Below are positions 16,652 to 26,230 of a DNA stretch of 64,000 bases, in pieces. A program made the position numbers and the translations under genes. Within the stretch, counting starts at the first letter, position 1. The number at the start of each line of letters is the position of its first letter. Source of the DNA: Neobacillus cucumis (GTDB lineage Bacteria; Bacillota; Bacilli; Bacillales_B; DSM-18226); assembly GCF_023715505.1 (NCBI RefSeq), contig NZ_JAMBOH010000002.1:124001-188000 (forward strand). Direction: 5' to 3'. The notes beneath the pieces are model-generated. The model was not told where the DNA came from, did not search any database, and saw nothing but the letters and a program-made list of their open reading frames with translations.

Positions 16652-18028
16652 TTGAGTGCGGAAAATCATTCGAAAATATTGTTAGAAGATTTAAGTCTGA
16701 ATTTTCAAGAAATAACTCCTGCATTAACAAAGCAGAAAGCAATGGAAGAGTCAAATCGCTGTCTTTACTGCTATGATGCACCATGTGTTAAAGCATGCCC
16801 AACTGGGATTGATATTCCATCATTTATCAAGAAAATTGCTTCTGGCAATTTAAAAGGATCGGCCAAAACCATTTTAACGGCAAATCCAATTGGAGCTAGC
16901 TGTGCGCGCGTCTGTCCAACGGAGGAATTATGTGAGGGTTCCTGCGTTTTGAACCATTCTACCAAGCCAATCATGATCGGTAACCTTCAGCGATATGCGA
17001 CGGACTGGGCAATCCAAAATGAGCAATCCCTGTTTAGTCCTGGAAAGAAAAATGGGAAAAAGGTTGCAATTGTCGGCGGGGGACCAGCGGGCTTGTCGGC
17101 TGCAAGGGAACTAGCTTTGCTGGGTTATGAAGTTACTATTTTCGAAGCAGAGGAAAAGGCCGGAGGATTAAACACATATGGAATTGTGGCGTTTAGGCTC
17201 CCTCTCCACATCTCCTACTGGGAAGTGAAGCAAATCGAGAGCTTGAATGTAGAAATTCGAACAAACACGAGAGTAGGCAAAGATATTTCAGTACAAGAAA
17301 TCTTGAGAACATATGATGCTATTATTCTCGCGATTGGCATGTCCAAAGTTCCAGAATTGGGGATAAGCGGCGAGGATTTATCAGGCGTATTTGACGCAAT
17401 CGAATTTGTAAGAGAAACAAAAACAAAACCAATTTCAAGTCAACTTCTTGGAAAGAAGGTTGCCGTAATTGGTGCAGGAAACACCGCCATCGATGCAGCA
17501 ACGAGTTCCGTTCGTCTCGGGGCCGTCAATGTCAAAATCCTTTACAGAAGAACATCGGAGGAAATGACCGCTTACGAATTTGAATATGATTTTGCTAAAC
17601 AAGATGGGGTTGAATTTCGATGGCTTACGGCGCCAGTAAGGATTTTAGGCGATGAGCATGGGAATGTAAAGGGGATCGAATGTATCAAAATGGAGCTGGC
17701 AGAACCAGGGGGAGATGGACGCCGGAGTCCTGTTCCAATAAAAGGAACTGAATTTATCCTTGAAGTTGATGCCGTTATAAAGGCTAATGGTCAATCCAGA
17801 TTTTTGGAACTGATCGAACAGTTTCATTTAGAGCATAACGGTGGAGTGGTGAAGATTAATCCATCTAATTATCAAACATCCAATCAAAAGGTGTTTGCCT
17901 GTGGAGATGTCATATTTGGAAAAGGACAACAGGGAGATGCAATGGTTGTTTCTGCCGTACAACAAGGGAAGGAAAGTGCCTATTCTATTCATCAATTACT
18001 TAGTCCTTCGATTGTTGAAACAGCATAG
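16652..18028 (+). CDS. preT: PreT, FAD/NAD subunit of dihydropyrimidine dehydrogenase
   Basis: Electron-input subunit of the two-part NAD-dependent dihydropyrimidine dehydrogenase that reduces uracil and thymine. The N-terminal part carries cysteine clusters (RCLYCYDAPCVKACP and CARVCPTEELCEGSC) for Fe-S clusters. An FAD-binding GGGPAGLSAA motif (about 145-150) and an NAD-binding GAGNTAIDAA motif (about 275) follow, as in the glutamate synthase small-subunit fold. The 458-residue start is TTG 16652 behind GGAGG. It is cotranscribed with preA, 34 bases downstream. Confidence 0.92.
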   Translation: MSAENHSKILLEDLSLNFQEITPALTKQKAMEESNRCLYCYDAPCVKACPTGIDIPSFIKKIASGNLKGSAKTILTANPIGASCARVCPTEELCEGSCVLNHSTKPIMIGNLQRYATDWAIQNEQSLFSPGKKNGKKVAIVGGGPAGLSAARELALLGYEVTIFEAEEKAGGLNTYGIVAFRLPLHISYWEVKQIESLNVEIRTNTRVGKDISVQEILRTYDAIILAIGMSKVPELGISGEDLSGVFDAIEFVRETKTKPISSQLLGKKVAVIGAGNTAIDAATSSVRLGAVNVKILYRRTSEEMTAYEFEYDFAKQDGVEFRWLTAPVRILGDEHGNVKGIECIKMELAEPGGDGRRSPVPIKGTEFILEVDAVIKANGQSRFLELIEQFHLEHNGGVVKINPSNYQTSNQKVFACGDVIFGKGQQGDAMVVSAVQQGKESAYSIHQLLSPSIVETA

Positions 18029-18062
18029 ACTCACTAAATTAGAATAAAAAGGAGGTAGGATT

Positions 18063-19349
18063 ATGGCGGATTTATCGATTAATTTAGCTGGAATAAAATC
18101 ACCAAATCCATTCTGGTTAGCGTCAGCACCCCCGACAAACTCAGGATATCAAGTCCAACGCGCCTTTGAAGCAGGATGGGGCGGTGCCGTATGGAAGACA
18201 CTGGGTGAGCCGATCATCAATACTTCTTCACGATTTGCAGCCGTCAGCTTTAATGGACAAAAAGTAGCCGGCTTTAACAATATCGAACTGATTACCGATC
18301 GCCCACTAGAGGTGAACCTTAAAGAAATAGCCGAAACTAAGAAGCGTTTCCCAAATCACACCATCATTGCCTCGTTAATGGTCGAGCCAAAACAAGAAAA
18401 ATGGCATGAGATTGTAAAAAAAGTAGAAGCGGTGGGCGTAGATGGACTTGAATTAAACTTTGGGTGTCCTCATGGAATGGCAGAAAGAGGGATGGGATCT
18501 GCATCAGGGCAAGTACCGGCACTTGTTGAAAAACAAACATTTTGGGTAAAGGAAGTAGCTAAGACTCCAGTAATCGTAAAACTCACTCCGAATATAACCG
18601 ATATTACGACTACAGCTGAGGCGGCGGTACGTGGTGGTGCAGATGCCGTTAGTATGATTAATACGATTAATAGTTTAGCAGGGGTCGATCTTGATACTTG
18701 GAACACCATTCCACATGTTGGCGGGAAGGGGGCCCACGGAGGGTACTGCGGGCCAGCGGTGAAACCAATTGCCTTACATATGGTCGGGGAATGTGCAAGA
18801 AACCCAAGGATCAATATCCCCATTTCTGGTATTGGGGGAATCTCAAACTGGCAAAATGCAGTCGAATTCATGTTAATGGGTGCAACCGGTGTCCAGGTTT
18901 GTACAGCTGCCATGCACCATGGCTTTAGGATCGTCGAGGATATGATTGATGGGTTAAATAACTATCTAGATGAAAAAGGTATCGCTTCTGTCATGGATGT
19001 TATTGGTAAATCTGTACCGAAATACTCGGACTGGGGCAACCTTGACTTGAACTATAGTATTGTTGCAAGAATCAATAATGATGTTTGCATTAATTGCAAT
19101 AAATGCCATATTTCCTGCGAGGACACATCCCATCAATGTATCGATATGCTGAAAGATGAACAAGGAAACAGCATTCTTAAAGTAAGGGAAGAGGACTGCG
19201 TCGGCTGTAATTTATGTTCCATCGTCTGTCCGGTTGATGATGCAATTGACATGATTGAAGTACCAAGTGAACTTCCTCCAATGACATGGAATGAAAGACA
19301 AGCGGCACTCGGAGCACTTTCTTGTGAAACTGATATTGTAAAAAAATAA
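18063..19349 (+). CDS. preA: PreA, catalytic subunit of dihydropyrimidine dehydrogenase
   Basis: The FMN-containing TIM barrel (about 1-310) is of the dihydroorotate-dehydrogenase type (LELNFGCPHGMAERGMG, VIVKLTPN, GIGGISNW). A C-terminal ferredoxin domain has two cysteine clusters, CINCNKCHISC and CVGCNLCSIVCP, for two 4Fe-4S centres. With PreT it reduces uracil or thymine to the 5,6-dihydro form. The length of 428 matches PreA of other bacteria. AAAGGAGG precedes the ATG. Confidence 0.94.
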   Translation: MADLSINLAGIKSPNPFWLASAPPTNSGYQVQRAFEAGWGGAVWKTLGEPIINTSSRFAAVSFNGQKVAGFNNIELITDRPLEVNLKEIAETKKRFPNHTIIASLMVEPKQEKWHEIVKKVEAVGVDGLELNFGCPHGMAERGMGSASGQVPALVEKQTFWVKEVAKTPVIVKLTPNITDITTTAEAAVRGGADAVSMINTINSLAGVDLDTWNTIPHVGGKGAHGGYCGPAVKPIALHMVGECARNPRINIPISGIGGISNWQNAVEFMLMGATGVQVCTAAMHHGFRIVEDMIDGLNNYLDEKGIASVMDVIGKSVPKYSDWGNLDLNYSIVARINNDVCINCNKCHISCEDTSHQCIDMLKDEQGNSILKVREEDCVGCNLCSIVCPVDDAIDMIEVPSELPPMTWNERQAALGALSCETDIVKK

Positions 19350-19386
19350 AGAGACTGAATTCTCAAATGAGACATGGAGGGTTAGC

Positions 19387-20805
19387 ATGAAAAAAATCAT
19401 TAAGAACGGAACCATTGTAACGGCAGCCGATACCTTTCGGGCCGATGTTTGTATTGAAAATGGGGTTGTTACTCAAATTGGAGCGAATTTACCCGCCGTT
19501 GGAGCAGAAGTGATTGATGCAAAAGGCTGTTACCTGTTCCCTGGTGGTGTCGATCCACACACCCATCTCGATATGCCGTTTGGCGGAACGGTTACAAAGG
19601 ATGACTTTGAAACAGGTACGATTGCCGCTGCTTTTGGCGGAACCACAACGATCATTGATTTCTGCTTAACTACAAAAGGGAAAACACTAAAAAGTTCCGT
19701 CGATACTTGGCATGCCAAATCAAAAGATAAAGCGGTAATTGATTATGGTTTCCACCTTCAAATTGTAGAAATGAATAATGAAAAACTTGCCGAGCTGCCT
19801 AAAATGATTGAAGAAGAGGGTATCACCTCCCTTAAAGTATTTATGGCTTATAAAAATCAGTTCCAAGCCGATGACGAAACACTATTCAAAACATTGATTG
19901 CCGCAAGCGACCTTGGCGCCCTCGTCATGGTTCATGCGGAAAATGGTGATGTGATTGATTATTTAGTCAAAAAAGCCTTGGAAGAAGGAAATACTGATCC
20001 CATTTATCATGCCCTGACAAGGCCGCCAGAAGTGGAAGCGGAAGCAACTGGAAGAGCCGCCACATTAACAGGACTGGCAAAATCTCAACTTTATGTGGTC
20101 CATGTATCTTGTGCGGAAGCTGCCCGTAAAATTGCCGAAGCTAGGAGCAAAGGCGTCGATATCTGGGGAGAAACTTGTCCACAGTATTTGGTTTTGGATC
20201 AATCCTACTTAGAAAAGCCAAATTTTGAAGGAGCAAAATACGTATGGTCTCCGCCTTTACGTGAGAAATGGAATCAAGCCGAGTTATGGAATGGCTTAAA
20301 AACAGGACAATTGCAGACCTTAGGTTCTGATCAATGCTCCTTTGACTTTGTTGGTCAAAAGGACCTTGGGAAAGGTGATTTTTCAAAAATTCCGAATGGA
20401 GGACCCATCATCGAGGACCGTGTTAGTATACTTTTCTCCGAGGGGGTTAAGAAAGGACGAATTTCGATTAATCAGTTTGTCGATATTACTTCCACAAAAG
20501 CCGCTAAGTTATTTGGTTTGTATCCCAAAAAAGGAACCATTGCGATTGGTGCAGATGCTGACATTGTTATTTTTGATCCAACTGTGGAACGTGTCATCTC
20601 GGCTGAAACGCACCATATGGCTGTTGATTATAATGCATTCGAAGGAATGAAAGTAACTGGAGAACCAGTATCCGTCCTTTCACGTGGTGAATTTGTTATC
20701 CGTGAAAAACAGTTTGTTGGAAAACCAGGTGCAGGACAATTTTTAAAACGTGCGAAGTATAGATCCGATAAAAAGTCCGAACAAGAAAATACTCTAACAT
20801 TTTAA
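19387..20805 (+). CDS. hydA: Dihydropyrimidinase / D-hydantoinase
   Basis: Opens the ring of dihydrouracil or dihydrothymine to the N-carbamoyl beta-amino acid. A 472-residue cyclic amidohydrolase with the metal pair His58-X-His60 (VDPHTHLD), the carboxylated lysine Lys150 in SLKVFMAYK, and further histidines in VMVHAEN and VVHVSCAEA. ATGGAGGG precedes the ATG. It lies between preA and a small unrecognised gene and supplies the second step of the operon's pathway. Confidence 0.93.
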   Translation: MKKIIKNGTIVTAADTFRADVCIENGVVTQIGANLPAVGAEVIDAKGCYLFPGGVDPHTHLDMPFGGTVTKDDFETGTIAAAFGGTTTIIDFCLTTKGKTLKSSVDTWHAKSKDKAVIDYGFHLQIVEMNNEKLAELPKMIEEEGITSLKVFMAYKNQFQADDETLFKTLIAASDLGALVMVHAENGDVIDYLVKKALEEGNTDPIYHALTRPPEVEAEATGRAATLTGLAKSQLYVVHVSCAEAARKIAEARSKGVDIWGETCPQYLVLDQSYLEKPNFEGAKYVWSPPLREKWNQAELWNGLKTGQLQTLGSDQCSFDFVGQKDLGKGDFSKIPNGGPIIEDRVSILFSEGVKKGRISINQFVDITSTKAAKLFGLYPKKGTIAIGADADIVIFDPTVERVISAETHHMAVDYNAFEGMKVTGEPVSVLSRGEFVIREKQFVGKPGAGQFLKRAKYRSDKKSEQENTLTF

Positions 20806-20885
20806 GAGATTGCAAGAGAAGCCGGGTTATGGAAAGATGGATTTTACCCCTTCTCTAATAAACTAGAGGAAGGAGTAAAGGAATA

Positions 20886-21113
20886 ATGTCCGAATATCAA
20901 CAGTTTCTAAAAGAACGGGATTTAGTTGATTATTACATTCAGAAAGGTTTTCAAATTAAAACGATTACGGAAAATTTAAGCGGAGCATATGTTTATTTTG
21001 AAAAAAAGGACAGCAATGGCTCAAAGGAAACGGAAACAATTCACTTATTAACTCCTGCGGCCCGAAAGTATTTTTCCGTTAGATTGATTCAACAACAAAA
21101 TTGTCAACCTTGA
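20886..21113 (+). CDS. Small unrecognised protein inside the pyrimidine degradation operon
   Basis: A 75-residue soluble protein preceded by AAGGAG and AAAGGAATA, so it is clearly translated. The N-terminal half is likely helical (SEYQQFLKERDLVDYYIQKG); the second half has beta-like segments (GAYVYFEKK, ETIHLLTPAARKYF). There is no metal motif, signal or membrane segment. It lies between the dihydropyrimidinase and dehydrogenase genes, 80 and 45 bases from them, so a link to the pathway (an accessory or regulatory subunit) is possible but unproven. I do not recognise its family. Confidence 0.6.
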   Translation: MSEYQQFLKERDLVDYYIQKGFQIKTITENLSGAYVYFEKKDSNGSKETETIHLLTPAARKYFSVRLIQQQNCQP

Positions 21114-21158
21114 AAGTGACAGAAAGATTGGCATAATCTGATTAAAAATAAGGAGGGA

Positions 21159-22625
21159 ATGACAATTTTTACACAAGGAATCAAGCGTTTAAAGAACTAC
21201 ATTGGAGGAGAATGGGTCGACTCAAGATCTGATCAAACAGAATTTGTAGTCAATCCAGCAACTGGCCAGACAATAGCGGAGATCCCGCTTTCTACAAAGG
21301 AAGATGTCGATCAGGCAGTTGAGGTTGCGAAAGAGGCCTTTAAAACATGGTCCCAGACAGCAGTTCCAAAACGGGCACGAATTTTATTTAAGTATCAGCA
21401 GCTCCTTGTTGATCATTGGGATGAACTGGCCAAGCTTGTCACGATTGAAAATGGGAAGGCCCTGTCTGAAGCTATGGGCGAGGTGCAGCGTGGAATAGAG
21501 TGTGTAGAATTTGCTGCTGGTGCCCCATCATTAATGATGGGTAAACAGCTGCCTGATATCGCTACAAATATCGAATCAGGAATGTATCGCTATCCTCTGG
21601 GAGTGGTAGGCGGGATCACTCCATTCAATTTTCCCATGATGGTTCCATGTTGGATGTTCCCGATTGCGATTGCGTGTGGAAATACATTTGTATTAAAACC
21701 TTCAGAACGGACACCACTCCTAGCGGCTCGCTTAGTAGAATTAATGGCTGAAGCGGGCCTGCCAGACGGAGTCCTTAATCTTGTCAATGGTGCCCATGAT
21801 GTTGTCAATGGACTGCTCGAACATAAAGATGTCAAAGCGATTTCTTTTGTCGGTTCCCAGCCTGTTGCCGAATATGTTTATAAAAAAGCAACTGCAAATC
21901 TGAAGCGGGTCCAATCCCTGTCGGGTGCCAAAAATCATTCAATCGTATTAAAAGACGCAAACCTGGATCTTGCCGCAAAAGAAATTACTAATGCAGCCTT
22001 TGGATCAGCTGGAGAACGTTGTATGGCAGCCGCTGTTGTAGCGGTGGAAGAAAGTATTGCCGATGAATTGGTCAAGCGATTATCTATTTTAGCGAATGAA
22101 ATAATCATCGGGAATGGTCTTGCTGATGGTGTTTTCCTGGGACCAGTCATCCGTGAAGGGAATAAGACAAGGACTATAGACTATATCGAGTCCGGTATTG
22201 CTCAAGGTGCTACCCTGGTGCGAGACGGTCGTAAGGCTGAAGCCATTAATGGACCAGGCTACTTCGTTGGACCTACTATTTTTGATAATGTTAAGAAAGA
22301 TATGAAAATCTGGCAGGAGGAACTTTTTGCACCGGTTCTCTCGATTGTTAGAGTAAAAGGTTTAACGGAAGCCATTGATGTTGCCAATTCTTCTCGATTC
22401 GCGAACGGTGCCTGCCTGTACACCGACAGTGCCTCAGCCGTGCGTCAGTTCCGTGAAACAATTGATGCAGGGATGCTTGGGGTTAATGTTGGGGTGCCAG
22501 CCCCAATGGCCTTCTTCCCATTTTCTGGTTACAAAGATTCATTCTATGGTGATTTACATGCAAATGGTACAGACGGCGTCGAATTTTATACGAGGAAGAA
22601 AATGCTGACTGCTCGTTATGGATAG
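21159..22625 (+). CDS. mmsA: (Methyl)malonate-semialdehyde dehydrogenase, CoA-acylating
   Basis: Converts malonate semialdehyde (from beta-alanine) to acetyl-CoA, or methylmalonate semialdehyde (from thymine) to propionyl-CoA, with NAD and CoA. The 488-residue aldehyde dehydrogenase is close to Bacillus IolA/Mms[20 protein letters not shown] region, SFVGSQPV, and catalytic Cys288 in [18 protein letters not shown] ends one base before the ATG at 21159, which is too tight; the codon at 21165 (ATT) has ideal spacing, so the true start is open. It completes uracil/thymine carbon recovery. Confidence 0.92.
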   Translation: MTIFTQGIKRLKNYIGGEWVDSRSDQTEFVVNPATGQTIAEIPLSTKEDVDQAVEVAKEAFKTWSQTAVPKRARILFKYQQLLVDHWDELAKLVTIENGKALSEAMGEVQRGIECVEFAAGAPSLMMGKQLPDIATNIESGMYRYPLGVVGGITPFNFPMMVPCWMFPIAIACGNTFVLKPSERTPLLAARLVELMAEAGLPDGVLNLVNGAHDVVNGLLEHKDVKAISFVGSQPVAEYVYKKATANLKRVQSLSGAKNHSIVLKDANLDLAAKEITNAAFGSAGERCMAAAVVAVEESIADELVKRLSILANEIIIGNGLADGVFLGPVIREGNKTRTIDYIESGIAQGATLVRDGRKAEAINGPGYFVGPTIFDNVKKDMKIWQEELFAPVLSIVRVKGLTEAIDVANSSRFANGACLYTDSASAVRQFRETIDAGMLGVNVGVPAPMAFFPFSGYKDSFYGDLHANGTDGVEFYTRKKMLTARYG

Positions 22626-22692
22626 GATGAGGGAAACCAATGTTAAGGTTACAAACAGAGTTAAAACTTTCGAAACAGAAAGGACGAGATGA

Positions 22693-24051
22693 ATGTCCAT
22701 AATTAAAAATGAAGCAGAAGAACTGCTTGAAAAAGACCGGCAATATTTATGGCATCATATGTCTCCATATAAAGAAAAAGCAGCCCCAACCGTCGCAGTA
22801 GAAGGAAAGGGTTCCTGGATTACGGACATGAATGGTAAAAAATACTTAGATGCCATGTCTGGATTATGGTGTGTAAATGTGGGATACGGAAGAGAAGAGT
22901 TAGCCCAGGCCGCGTACGAACAATTAAAAAGCCTTCCCTATTTCCCTCTTTCACAAAGTCATATCCCGGCCATCCAGCTAGCAGAGAAATTAAATGAGTG
23001 GCTAGAAGGGGATTATGTCATCTTTTTTTCCAACAGTGGCTCCGAAGCAAATGAGACCGCTTTTAAAATTGCCCGTCAATACCACCAGCAAAATGGGGAA
23101 CCAACTCGTTATAAATTTATTTCACGTTATCGAGCCTATCATGGGAATTCAATGGGGGCTTTGGCAGCCACTGGGCAGGCAGTTCGGAAATTTAATTACG
23201 AACCACTTGCTCCAGGTTTTATCCATGTTAGCCCGCCAGATAGTTATCGTCGTCCAGAAGGGCAGACGGTTGAACAATTTAATCTGCAATGCGCTTTAGA
23301 AATAGAAAAAACTATCATATGGGAAGGCAAGGAGTCCATTGCGGCGATCATTATGGAACCAGTCATCACTGGGGGAGGTGTGCTGGTACCAGATCCTATT
23401 TACATGGAAAAAGTAAAGGGAATCTGCCAAAAGTATGGAGTCCTCCTTATAATGGATGAGGTGATTTGCGGCTTTGGCCGAACGGGGAAAAAATTTGGTC
23501 ATATGCACTTTGACCTTAAACCTGATATTGTCACAATGGCGAAGGGGCTTACCAGCGGTTATCTTCCACTATCGGCCACTGCTGTTCGCCGTGATTTATA
23601 CGAAAGATTCAAGAGTGCAGATGAATTTGGTTATTTCCGGCATGTCAACACGTTTGGCGGAAACCCTGCCGCATGTGCGGTAGCACTAAAAAATATAGAA
23701 ATCTATGAAAAAGAAAATTTAGTAGAGCGTGCTCAAGCTTTAGGTGCACAGTTAAGGCAAGGACTAAATGAATTAAGTAATCATCCGCTTGTTGGTGATA
23801 TTCGCAGTTTTGGTCTGCTGCTAGGGATTGAACTAGTTGAAAACAAACAAACCAAGGAGCCAGTAGCTCCTGCTAAAATTGATCAGATTATCGCCGAATG
23901 TAAGAATAAGGGATTGATTATTGGTAAAAACGGGGCAACGGTTGCAGGATATAATAATATTCTTACGCTTTCACCACCATTATCCTCAACAGACGAAGAT
24001 TTAGAGTTTATTGTGAAAACGTTAAGAGAAGTTATTTATAAGGTAAATTAA
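22693..24051 (+). CDS. Class III aminotransferase, probable beta-alanine:pyruvate transaminase
   Basis: A 452-residue PLP enzyme of the omega-amino-acid:pyruvate group. The Schiff-base lysine is Lys284 in TMAKGLTSGY; FSNSGSEANETA and LIMDEVICGFGRTG are the cofactor motifs. In this operon it should deaminate beta-alanine or beta-aminoisobutyrate to the semialdehyde used by the next enzyme, MmsA. GAAAGGACGAGATGA precedes the ATG. The operon ends with a terminator about 115 bases downstream. Exact amine preference cannot be read from sequence. Confidence 0.88.
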   Translation: MSIIKNEAEELLEKDRQYLWHHMSPYKEKAAPTVAVEGKGSWITDMNGKKYLDAMSGLWCVNVGYGREELAQAAYEQLKSLPYFPLSQSHIPAIQLAEKLNEWLEGDYVIFFSNSGSEANETAFKIARQYHQQNGEPTRYKFISRYRAYHGNSMGALAATGQAVRKFNYEPLAPGFIHVSPPDSYRRPEGQTVEQFNLQCALEIEKTIIWEGKESIAAIIMEPVITGGGVLVPDPIYMEKVKGICQKYGVLLIMDEVICGFGRTGKKFGHMHFDLKPDIVTMAKGLTSGYLPLSATAVRRDLYERFKSADEFGYFRHVNTFGGNPAACAVALKNIEIYEKENLVERAQALGAQLRQGLNELSNHPLVGDIRSFGLLLGIELVENKQTKEPVAPAKIDQIIAECKNKGLIIGKNGATVAGYNNILTLSPPLSSTDEDLEFIVKTLREVIYKVN

Positions 24052-24165
24052 GTCATTGTAAGCTAGGGATATTTATGTATCTCTTTGAAAATAAATAGAA
24101 CTCAATCTCATCGGGATGCGTCTCCTAAAGGTAAGTTACTATAATTGTTTAACCAATAGAAATCT

Positions 24166-24199
24166 AAAGGGACTTAACTCCGCGGTTAAGTCCCTTTTA
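24166..24199 (+). terminator. Terminator of the pyrimidine degradation operon
   Basis: AAAGGGACTTAAC pairs perfectly with GTTAAGTCCCTTT around a TCCGCG loop, ending in a short T run. The rest of 24052-24357 shows nothing else. Confidence 0.9.
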
Positions 24200-24357
24200 T
24201 CAATTAATTAGCATATTTCTCTAAAAAATATGCTGAGAATCAATACTCACTTCCTTCAATATTTTAATGGGTTTTTATGTCGAGAAGGATTATCTACTAA
24301 TCCTTTTAGTTCGACTTTAAAAAAATATGAAGTTTTTGGATCCGTTATGGACAAACC

Positions 24358-25053
24358 TTATCCACACCCCCTCATGATTAAAGTAGGTTGGTTCCGATCA
24401 CCTGGACCGATAAAATCTAATGCGGCAGGAGAGAATACCTTAACTTTTCTTTTACCGGCCTCCGAAAGAATTCGGATTGGATTAATAACTACTATAGTCT
24501 GAAAGATACTGTCTCCTGAGAAGATCTCCTTTTTGGCAATCCTGTTAAAGATAGCCTTATATTTATTACCGAGAGTTTTCACAGCTACATGGTCATTCGT
24601 TTTCTCCTTATGTTGCCATGATTCTTGCTCTAACTGTAAAACAACTTCTTCAATCATAGCGACGATTCCGATTTCACGTTTATTTAACATCAAAATGAAG
24701 TTAAATCCTGTTTCCGATTTCTTTTGTACAATTTCCACTTCATCTGTAATAACCGTGACGAAATCCTCTTTTGTGTGTGAGTCCTGAGCGTTTTCTTTTT
24801 GTTTAATGACACGATAATAAGCCTTTGCACCAATTCCCTCGTCAGTGAAGTCAAATGGTTTTATACTTTGTGATCGGACAAAGTAAATTTGTTTAACCTT
24901 TTGCTTACTGTTTAATTGGACACATAAAGCCACATCCTCTTTGGCCACATTTCCCTCACCGTTTGAGAGCATCGGGACATTCATTTCCATTCCTGGAAAT
25001 TGAACGAATATGTAGCTGAAGTTTTTCTTTGGCTGTAAATCTGAAAGTCTCAT
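24358..25053 (-). CDS. Unrecognised 231-residue cytoplasmic protein
   Basis: Clear ribosome site (GGAAAGG) before ATG 25053. There is no signal peptide, no membrane segment and no catalytic motif that I recognise. The N-terminal half looks beta-rich (FSYIFVQFPGMEMNV, KVKQIYFVRS), the centre is Lys/Glu-rich, and a hydrophobic helix-like stretch follows (EIGIVAMIEEVVLQLEQ). The C terminus ends in IMRGCG with a lone Cys. It is an isolated minus-strand gene between two plus-strand operons, preceded by a 23-bp palindrome. Function unknown. Confidence 0.6.
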   Translation of the reverse strand: MRLSDLQPKKNFSYIFVQFPGMEMNVPMLSNGEGNVAKEDVALCVQLNSKQKVKQIYFVRSQSIKPFDFTDEGIGAKAYYRVIKQKENAQDSHTKEDFVTVITDEVEIVQKKSETGFNFILMLNKREIGIVAMIEEVVLQLEQESWQHKEKTNDHVAVKTLGNKYKAIFNRIAKKEIFSGDSIFQTIVVINPIRILSEAGKRKVKVFSPAALDFIGPGDRNQPTLIMRGCG

Positions 25054-25076
25054 TCACTCACAACCTTTCCGATTCA

Positions 25077-25099
25077 TTACAAGGGTATTTTCCTTGTAA
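25077..25099. promoter_or_regulatory. 23-bp palindrome upstream of the unrecognised gene
   Basis: TTACAAGG and CCTTGTAA are perfect 8-bp inverted arms around a 7-bp spacer, directly upstream of the ribosome site of the gene ending at 24358. No T run follows, so an operator is more likely than a terminator. Confidence 0.45.
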
Positions 25100-25347
25100 G
25101 AGTATAATTCCATATCTTTTTTCATCTTCCTCTATAAGTATGAGGAGTTTTCATCGTCACTTTCTTGTGAAATGCGGGGCTTCCTCCTATTTGTTGAGTT
25201 TTTATGAGTAAATCTTCTATCGAAAAACAAAGAAGGAATATTTTTTGTCGTTAGATTGAAAGGCCCTTTTTTATTGTTTGAGGATTTTTTTAATAAATTA
25301 ATAGAATTTGTTAATCAATAATAAAAATTATTCCATCAGCCAATCTA

Positions 25348-25377
25348 TTGCCAGTTAAAGATTTTAAATGATAGTAT
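25348..25377 (+). promoter_or_regulatory. Probable promoter of the SsuCBA-like operon
   Basis: TTGCCA (25348-25353), an 18-bp spacer and TAGTAT (25372-25377) lie about 50 bases before the permease gene. The hexamers are moderate, suggesting regulation. Confidence 0.4.
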
Positions 25378-25428
25378 GAATACCAATAAACCTATATGTT
25401 TACTAGGATTTTAGGAAGGAGAAGATAA

Positions 25429-26211
25429 ATGAAAAAAATTAGTTTGAATACCTATATGAAGTTTATAGCACCATGGATTTTACCTGTACTAATGATTTTG
25501 ATTTGGCAGGTTTTTACATCTGCAGGACTTATAGCCAAAGATACATTGCCTGCACCAACAGATATATTGGACAGTGCCTTTCGCATTTTCGGGACAGGTG
25601 AGTTGTTTACCCATATTCAAGTAAGCTTTAGCCGTGCATTTTCAGGATTTTTAATTGGAGGAGGGCTCGGCCTTATTCTTGGTGTTGTCAATGGGGTATT
25701 TCCAATAGCTGAACGGCATGTAGATACCACTATTCAAATGTTTCGGAATATTCCGCATTTAGCGCTAATCCCTCTAGTCATTCTATGGTTAGGAATTGGA
25801 GAGGAAGCAAAAATCTTTTTAGTATCAATCGGCGTGTTTTTTCCGATATACGTTAATACCTATTATGGGATTATCTCAGTTGACAAAGGGCTCATTGAAA
25901 TGGGAAAAGTCTATGGCTTACCGAGGAGCAAGCTGTTGATCAGAGTGATTTTTAAAGGAGCTCTTCCATCTGTACTGGTGGGTGTACGTTATGCCCTAGG
26001 TATTATGTGGTTAACATTAATTGTGGCGGAAACAGTTGCTGCTGATTCTGGGATTGGATATATGGCCATGCACGCCCGTGAATTTATGCAAATAGATGTG
26101 GTTATTGTGGCCATTCTACTCTACGCAATTCTTGGAAAGCTTGCAGACTCTGCAGCAAGATTATTGGAATCTAAATTATTGAAGTGGAATCCGAGTTATA
26201 ACAAGTCGTAA
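25429..26211 (+). CDS. ssuC: ABC importer permease, aliphatic sulfonate/taurine type
   Basis: A 260-residue inner-membrane protein with about six hydrophobic segments and the SsuC/TauC-type cytoplasmic coupling loop (MGKVYGLPRSKLLIRVIFKGALPS), followed by GVRYALGIMWLTLIVAET. It forms the channel with the ATPase and binding protein that follow. The family transports sulfonates, nitrate, taurine or thiamine precursors; no SsuD monooxygenase is present, so the substrate is not fixed. AGGAAGGAG precedes the ATG. Confidence 0.85.
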   Translation: MKKISLNTYMKFIAPWILPVLMILIWQVFTSAGLIAKDTLPAPTDILDSAFRIFGTGELFTHIQVSFSRAFSGFLIGGGLGLILGVVNGVFPIAERHVDTTIQMFRNIPHLALIPLVILWLGIGEEAKIFLVSIGVFFPIYVNTYYGIISVDKGLIEMGKVYGLPRSKLLIRVIFKGALPSVLVGVRYALGIMWLTLIVAETVAADSGIGYMAMHAREFMQIDVVIVAILLYAILGKLADSAARLLESKLLKWNPSYNKS

Positions 26212-26230
26212 ATAAAGGGGAGAAAGCGTA

